Source: CAYJLF01 sp964371055 (GTDB lineage Bacteria; Eisenbacteria; RBG-16-71-46; CAIMUX01). Taken from it: a stretch of DNA of 11,551 bases. Made by a program: the position numbers and the translations under genes. The stretch is from the NCBI GenBank assembly GCA_964371055.1, contig CAYJLF010000038.1, positions 1 to 11,551 of the forward strand. Direction: 5' to 3'. Below the pieces are notes generated by a model, which was given only the letters and a program-made list of their open reading frames with translations, was not told where the DNA came from and made no database searches. Below, in pieces: positions 6,926 to 11,551 of this stretch. How positions within the stretch are numbered: the stretch's first letter is position 1; the number at the start of each line of letters is the position of its first letter.

Positions 6926-8362
6926 TCAACCGATCGGCGCACCCGGGGGCGGACGATCCCGCTCGTCCCGATGCTGGCGTAGCATCAGCACCCCGGCGAG
7001 GGCGAAGAGAAGCGCCGAGAGGGCGAAGACCGCGCCGGAGCCGACCAGGCGATAGATCAGAAACCCCAGCCCCGGCCCGAGGAGTCCACGCGCCCCGGTC
7101 AAGGCCACGTGGACCCCCTGGAAGGCGCTGGCGTCGCGCCCTTCCGCGAAGTGCATCGAGCCGAGCGACCACGACAGGTTTACGCCGGTCATGGCGACGC
7201 TGTAGACGACCAGGGCGAGGTAGACGAGAGAGACCCGGTCGGGGGCGGTCGGAAACGACGAAGCGAGCAGGAAGAGCGGGTAGAAGGCGAGCAGCAGGAA
7301 GACCCGCCCGGTGAACAATAGCGGCCGCAGCCGCCCCAGCCAGGCGCCCAGCAAAGGGCTCAGGACGACGAGCCCGATCTGCGACCAGATGCCCTTGGTC
7401 GAGGCGAGCTGCTGGTAGCTCATCTTGAGGTCGCGCACGACGTAGAGCGGCAGCACCGGCAGCACGATCATGAAGGCGAAGCCGTAGATCATGAAGCTCC
7501 GTTCGAACCGCACGAAGCCGGGGTTTTCCCGCATCACGCCGCGAATCAGGCGGATCCCGTCGGCCAGGCCGGGCACTCGCTGCGCCGGATCGGGATCGAG
7601 GCGCCGACGCAAGCTGTCCAACCCCATCCGCAGCCAATCGACCGCCCCCCGCGCCGCTTCCCGCCCCCCCTCCATCCGGAAGAAGTGATAGCAGGAGATG
7701 AAGCCGGCCACCCCCGCAAAGGCCAGAAGCCACGGGAAGGCCCGCTCGTTCCGCTCCAGGAGCACGCCGGCCGCCTGGATCGCCACGATCGAGCTCAAAG
7801 AGCCGATCGAAGCGGAGAGGCCGAACCACCGCGCGCGATGGCGATCGCTGTAACGCTGCTGCAGCACCGTGTTCATCGCGGTGATGATGAGGGCCGAAGC
7901 GACGGCGAAGAGGAAGTTCAGCGCGATCAGGATCCCCGGGGCCGCCGTCGCGAGGATGACCAGCAGCGGAAGGCGGCCCAAGAGGCCGCCCAGCAGGAAG
8001 AAACCGGCCTTCCTGCGGTTCTCGACCTGCCCCGCCCACCAGACCGAGGTGAGGTTGGCCGCCGGCGCGAGAGTCGCCAGGAGCGTGATCTGCCAGCCGG
8101 GAGCGCCGAGGGTCTTGGCAAGGATGACGTCGGTCAGGCTGATGAGGCCGTACGACAGGCCGCCCCAAGCCGAGGAGACCAGGTGCTCGCGGAGCGCATC
8201 GCGCTCGGTCGGCGATTGCGGCCACGACAGGCCGAGCCGAAGCCCGCGTGCGATCGCCGTTGTCGTTGTGCCCGCCACGTCCACCCCGCGCGGACCACCC
8301 GATCCGCGTTCGTCCACCCGTCTTCCGCATCCGGCCACCCGTGATCCGCGGGAGTGTACCAC
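6926..8362 (-). CDS. Major facilitator superfamily (MFS) transporter
   Basis: This inner-membrane carrier is predicted to use an ion gradient to move a small solute; the substrate is unknown. I count 12 hydrophobic helices in two groups of six. The first six lie at roughly 62-229 (for example WGGLSYGLISLTDVILA, LGRLPLLVILATAAPGILI). The last six lie at about 287-465 (for example FMIYGFAFMIVLPVLPLYVV, VFALSALLFALAGVLML). A ~55-residue cytoplasmic loop joins them. AGQVENRRKAG between helices 2 and 3 resembles a degenerate MFS motif A. The given start is the farthest upstream GTG (478 residues), but it has no ribosome site and its first ~28 residues look non-coding in character. GTG codons at 8284 or 8278 behind GGGGTGG are likelier, giving about 450 residues. 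The ene-reductase gene follows 90 bases downstream. Confidence 0.85.
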   Translation of the reverse strand: MVHSRGSRVAGCGRRVDERGSGGPRGVDVAGTTTTAIARGLRLGLSWPQSPTERDALREHLVSSAWGGLSYGLISLTDVILAKTLGAPGWQITLLATLAPAANLTSVWWAGQVENRRKAGFFLLGGLLGRLPLLVILATAAPGILIALNFLFAVASALIITAMNTVLQQRYSDRHRARWFGLSASIGSLSSIVAIQAAGVLLERNERAFPWLLAFAGVAGFISCYHFFRMEGGREAARGAVDWLRMGLDSLRRRLDPDPAQRVPGLADGIRLIRGVMRENPGFVRFERSFMIYGFAFMIVLPVLPLYVVRDLKMSYQQLASTKGIWSQIGLVVLSPLLGAWLGRLRPLLFTGRVFLLLAFYPLFLLASSFPTAPDRVSLVYLALVVYSVAMTGVNLSWSLGSMHFAEGRDASAFQGVHVALTGARGLLGPGLGFLIYRLVGSGAVFALSALLFALAGVLMLRQHRDERDRPPPGAPIG

Positions 8363-8380
8363 GCCCGTCGGAGCGCGACA

Positions 8381-8415
8381 GAAGGGGGACGGAGCTCGTG
8401 GCCCCGTCCCCCTTC
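8381..8415 (-). terminator. Strong 12-bp hairpin downstream of the C25-type gene
   Basis: GAAGGGGGACGG (8381-8392) and CCGTCCCCCTTC (8404-8415) are perfect inverted copies with an 11-base loop. The hairpin lies 45 bases after the stop of the large secreted protein gene and just before the MFS gene, both on the minus strand. No T run follows it on that strand, so it is a U-less terminator or a 3'-end stabiliser. It argues against co-transcription of the two genes. Confidence 0.65.
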
Positions 8416-8459
8416 CTGGTTCCGCCTCGGTCGGGCGCAGGATGCCGGGCCGGACCCGC

Positions 8460-11400
8460 TCAGTTCATCAACATGACCTTCTGGGTCCGCACCGCGTCGT
8501 CGGCCTCGAGGCGGATGAAGTAGATCCCGGTCGCGACCGCCCGGCCATCCTCATCCCGCGCCAGCCAACGAACGGAGTGGGAACCTGCATCGGCCGCGCC
8601 GCGGAAGAGGGTCGCGACGCGCCGACCGGCCACGTCGTAGACCGCCAGGTCGATCTCGCTCCGGGACGGCAGATCGAACGCCACCGCCGCCTCGCCCGCC
8701 ACCGGATTCGGCCGGACGGGCCGCAACGCCAGCGCCGCCGGGACCTTCCCCTCCTCGACGCCCGTCGGATCGCCCGCGTAGGTGATCCGCACGCACCAGG
8801 AGTTGAGCATCCCGGTGTCGCCGCCGGCCAGGTCGCTGACGGTCAACCGCCAGTTGCCGTCCGTCGGCTGCCCGAGGAACGCGGCCAGGCTCTGCGCCGG
8901 AGTGAGCTCGTCCGGATACCAGCCGATCAGGTTGTCCGCGCTACTGCCGGTGCGGTTATGGAGGATCACCTCGGTTCCCTGCGGCGAGCGGATCTTGACG
9001 ACCAGGTCGCCGATGTAGGTGTGGGTGATGTTCACGTAAACCTCGACCTCCTCGACGGTGGCCCAGGCGCCGATCGCGATCGGGCAATCATCGTTGACCG
9101 TCTGATTGTCGCCGATGGCGAGCGCCGGCTGGCGGCATTGCTCCGCCTGATAGATCGGGGTCAACTCCAGGTCCACGCCGGTCATCTGCTCGCCCGGATC
9201 GAGCGTCACTTCGACCAGCCCGGTGCTCCAGCTCTGCTTCGTCGCCTTGATCGTGTAGGGTCCGGCGAAGAGACCCGGCAGCATGTATTCGCCCGCCGCA
9301 TTGGTGTAGACGGATCCGCCGTTCGGAAGGGCCTCGACCCTCACGCCGGAGTGATCCGACTGCCCGTAGAGCGTCACGGTCCCGGCGACGGAGCAGTCGC
9401 CCGCCTCCGGCGTCAGAAGCCAGGTCACCGCATTCTGCAGGAGAAGCGGCCGGGTCGCCGGCGCGAGCGCGCTGTAGTTGAAGCAGAAGAAGACGAACGC
9501 GCCGCCCTCGGGGGCGGGGTTCGGGTCGTAACAGATCACGCTGGCGTCGGTCGGATAGGTGCTCCACGCGCCGACTTTGACCGCGTCGGCCAGCGGCGCC
9601 ATCGCGTCGGCGTCACCATACCCGACATAGGCCAACGCCACCGTAGCCGGGATGACATTCGGCACGCTCATGACGTAATGGGTCGGCGCCGCGTTCGTCA
9701 GGTTGCCGCTCGAATCGTGGTTCCAGTCGATCGTGTGCATCACGGCCGTGCCGAAAGCGGTATCGGAGTAGTGGTCGTAGCCGACCTCTCCACCTTCCAG
9801 GAGGAGGTGCCCGCCCGCCTGGCAGTAGCCGATCAACGCCGTCTTGATCGTGGAGCTCAACGTCTCGGTGTTCGCTCCGCACGAGACGATCAACAGGTCA
9901 TAGCTCTCCCAGCCGGCCGGATCGGAGTTCAGGTCCTCCACCGTGACGTTGTAGCCGAGGGCCTCGAGATCCACCCGGATGTCGTCCGCGGCGGCCTTCT
10001 CGCGTCCGTCGGTCCAGCCCGCCTCCAGCACCGCGCCCGTCTTCTCGTCGACCTTCGCTGCCACCACCCGCTTCGCGGCGTCGTTGTCGATGATCAGGAT
10101 GTCGCCGACCGTGGGGGTCAGCACGAAGTCCTGCGTTTCCAGCGGTTCGTCGACCGTCACGACGCGGGTCACGGGACTGTGGTGATAGGCCCGCGCCACC
10201 AGCCGCCAGTCGAAGTACGGCAGCGCGCTCGTGATGTAGGCTCCGGTCAGAGGATCGCTCGTCGCCTGGGTATAGAGCTCGCCGGTATCGGTCCGGTAGA
10301 TCTTGATCGTCGCTTCCAGCGGCAGGCCGGTGCCCTCCTCCGTCACGACACCGGCGATCACGCCGGCCGGGGCCGGGACGAGATCGATGTCGAGGACGTT
10401 GGCGCCGTAGTTGACGAAGAACTCCTGCTCCCAGTGGAGGAAGCCGAAGTAGTCGACCTTGATCGTGTAGTCCGCACAGAGTATGTCGTCGGTGATGGCG
10501 TAGTCGCCCTGGGCGTTGGCGGTGGCCGAGAAGGCCAGCTCGCCGCCGCCGTCGTAGAGGCGCACGACCGCGCCCGCCGCCGGGCTGCCGTTGGCGTCGA
10601 CGTGGCCGGAGAGGGTGCCGAAGGCCTCGATGACCGGGAAAGTCTCGCTGTAGAGGTTGTAGCCGCTGACCGCGATGATCGCCTGCACGTCACCGGTCTC
10701 CGCCGGGGTCAGCGGAAGCTCCGTCGTCCCGGTGCTGCCGATGATCGACCCGTTCAGAACGGCATAGAGCGTGTGTCCCGTCTCCTGGACGTAGGCATGC
10801 AGGACGCCCGGGAGATTCAGGGCGAAGCTGTCCTCCAGACCGATCTCGGTCGTGACCCAGAGATCGGGACGGTTCAGGGTCTGCGCGTTGACCGTGATCG
10901 GGATCCGGAAGAGCTCCCAGGCCTCCGCCGGGTCCTTCCCCACGATATCGAGGGTCGGGCCGTAGGGATAGGTCACCGCGATCGTCGCGTGTCCGTCCAC
11001 GGCGGTGAAGGCGTGCCCCGACTCGTATTCGAGGCCGTCGGCCCAGACTTCGATCCCCGGCTTCGGCGTGACGCCGTCGTATTCAAAGACCGCCACGTCG
11101 ATATTCGTGGGAACGTTGGCGTCGATGACATTCGGGTTGATCTGCACCACCGCCGGCACGATCACGTTCAGGTCGGCGCGGTACGGCTGCCGGTTCTGAG
11201 CCGTCACACAGAGGTGGGCCGGCCCAGGAGTGAGGGGTTGGGCGAAGATCGGCAGCGCCAGATTCCCCGCCGCGTCGGTCGTGCCGGCGCCGAGGAGCTG
11301 CCCGTTGCGGGTGAGCCCCACGTAGCTATTGGGCGCCGCGGTGATGTTCACCGTAGTCCAGGTGGTGAAGATCGTCTGCGGATGGGTGACGGGATTGACC

Positions 11401-11551
11401 GCCGGCACTCCCAGGTAGGTGCTCAGCGTCGGATCGCCCATCAGGTTGTAGATGTTCCAGTAGTAGGTGGTCCGGCTCGAACCCGACTCCGTCACTGCCA
11501 GGTTGCCGCAGAAGACGTAGGCGTCGTTCGTCACGTACCACTTCGACATCG
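8460..11551 (-). CDS. Large secreted mosaic protein: C25 (gingipain-type) peptidase tail, CarboxypepD-like repeats, amidotransferase-like domain, P domain, FlgD-like tail (5' end outside window)
   Basis: Only the C-terminal ~1030 residues are in the window; numbering here counts from the first ATG codon visible, at 11549. Residues 1-50 (YVFCGNLAVTES, YYWNIYNLMGDPTLSTYLG) resemble the end of a C25 cysteine peptidase domain, whose catalytic His and Cys would lie further upstream. Beta-rich Ig-like segments follow (about 50-310). Two carboxypeptidase regulatory-like domains lie at 311-396 and 396-481. Residues about 483-712 form an alpha/beta domain (DILIIDND, YDLLIVSCGAN, GGHLLLEGGE) resembling class I amidotransferase or ThuA-like folds. 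A third regulatory-like domain spans about 713-798. A P/Homo B domain spans about 805-925 (HTYIGDLVVKIRSPQGTEV, DGNWRLTVSDLAGGDTGMLN). The FlgD-like tail is 937-1029 (RPNPVAGEA, YDVAGRRVATL, GIYFIRLEA). The protein is very probably exported and surface-attached or released. Being a peptidase is inferred from the short N-terminal stretch. Confidence 0.85.
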   Translation of the reverse strand, partial: MSKWYVTNDAYVFCGNLAVTESGSSRTTYYWNIYNLMGDPTLSTYLGVPAVNPVTHPQTIFTTWTTVNITAAPNSYVGLTRNGQLLGAGTTDAAGNLALPIFAQPLTPGPAHLCVTAQNRQPYRADLNVIVPAVVQINPNVIDANVPTNIDVAVFEYDGVTPKPGIEVWADGLEYESGHAFTAVDGHATIAVTYPYGPTLDIVGKDPAEAWELFRIPITVNAQTLNRPDLWVTTEIGLEDSFALNLPGVLHAYVQETGHTLYAVLNGSIIGSTGTTELPLTPAETGDVQAIIAVSGYNLYSETFPVIEAFGTLSGHVDANGSPAAGAVVRLYDGGGELAFSATANAQGDYAITDDILCADYTIKVDYFGFLHWEQEFFVNYGANVLDIDLVPAPAGVIAGVVTEEGTGLPLEATIKIYRTDTGELYTQATSDPLTGAYITSALPYFDWRLVARAYHHSPVTRVVTVDEPLETQDFVLTPTVGDILIIDNDAAKRVVAAKVDEKTGAVLEAGWTDGREKAAADDIRVDLEALGYNVTVEDLNSDPAGWESYDLLIVSCGANTETLSSTIKTALIGYCQAGGHLLLEGGEVGYDHYSDTAFGTAVMHTIDWNHDSSGNLTNAAPTHYVMSVPNVIPATVALAYVGYGDADAMAPLADAVKVGAWSTYPTDASVICYDPNPAPEGGAFVFFCFNYSALAPATRPLLLQNAVTWLLTPEAGDCSVAGTVTLYGQSDHSGVRVEALPNGGSVYTNAAGEYMLPGLFAGPYTIKATKQSWSTGLVEVTLDPGEQMTGVDLELTPIYQAEQCRQPALAIGDNQTVNDDCPIAIGAWATVEEVEVYVNITHTYIGDLVVKIRSPQGTEVILHNRTGSSADNLIGWYPDELTPAQSLAAFLGQPTDGNWRLTVSDLAGGDTGMLNSWCVRITYAGDPTGVEEGKVPAALALRPVRPNPVAGEAAVAFDLPSRSEIDLAVYDVAGRRVATLFRGAADAGSHSVRWLARDEDGRAVATGIYFIRLEADDAVRTQKVMLMN

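Noticed and set aside
5789..6982. Plus-strand open frame of 397 codons
   Set aside because: It is antisense to the ene-reductase and has no family features.
6606..8330. Minus-strand open frame of 574 codons spanning the MFS and ene-reductase genes
   Set aside because: The real proteins are in another frame with clear membrane helices and flavoenzyme motifs; near its end this frame only mimics the ene-reductase gene out of register.
1..11551. CRISPR arrays, tRNA or rRNA genes, insertion sequences, prophage or toxin-antitoxin genes
   Set aside because: I looked for regularly spaced repeats, tRNA-like cloverleaf arms, transposase or integrase motifs and small paired genes and found none.

Overview
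The window is GC-rich, densely coded bacterial DNA. Two features suggest the FCB superphylum, for example Candidatus Eisenbacteria, Latescibacteria or a relative: secreted proteins that end in a FlgD-like immunoglobulin fold of the kind used as a cell-surface sorting tail, and a very large multidomain protein carrying the end of a C25 (gingipain-type) peptidase. This placement is inferred from domain style; no rRNA or other marker gene is present.

Layout. Bases 1-3978 (minus strand) hold a chemotaxis pair: a CheA histidine kinase with an unusual ~300-residue N-terminal extension and no visible CheY-binding P2 domain, followed by a methyl-accepting chemotaxis receptor that runs off the left edge. 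The two are separated by 77 bases containing an 8-bp hairpin. Bases 3979-4243 are a gene-free divergent regulatory region with a locally AT-rich patch and a twice-repeated CACTGTG. Bases 4244-5659 (plus strand) encode a secreted cutinase/PETase-like alpha/beta hydrolase with a C-terminal FlgD-like domain. Bases 5660-5767 separate convergent genes and hold a 14-bp tandem repeat that also forms a terminator-like inverted repeat. On the minus strand follow an Old Yellow Enzyme family ene-reductase (5768-6835), and, upstream of it in transcription, a 12-helix MFS transporter (6926-8362). A strong 12-bp-stem hairpin at 8381-8415 separates these from the last gene (8460-11551, minus, N-terminus outside the window), a giant secreted mosaic protein.

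How they work together. The chemotaxis genes form a probable operon. The transporter and ene-reductase may be co-transcribed. The hydrolase and the mosaic protein are unlinked in transcription but share the same type of C-terminal domain, so they probably leave the cell by the same route. I do not see one coherent new multi-gene system here. The most interesting items are the surface-sorted PETase-like hydrolase with cysteines next to its catalytic Asp and His, the non-standard CheA, and the amidotransferase-like domain inside the mosaic protein.
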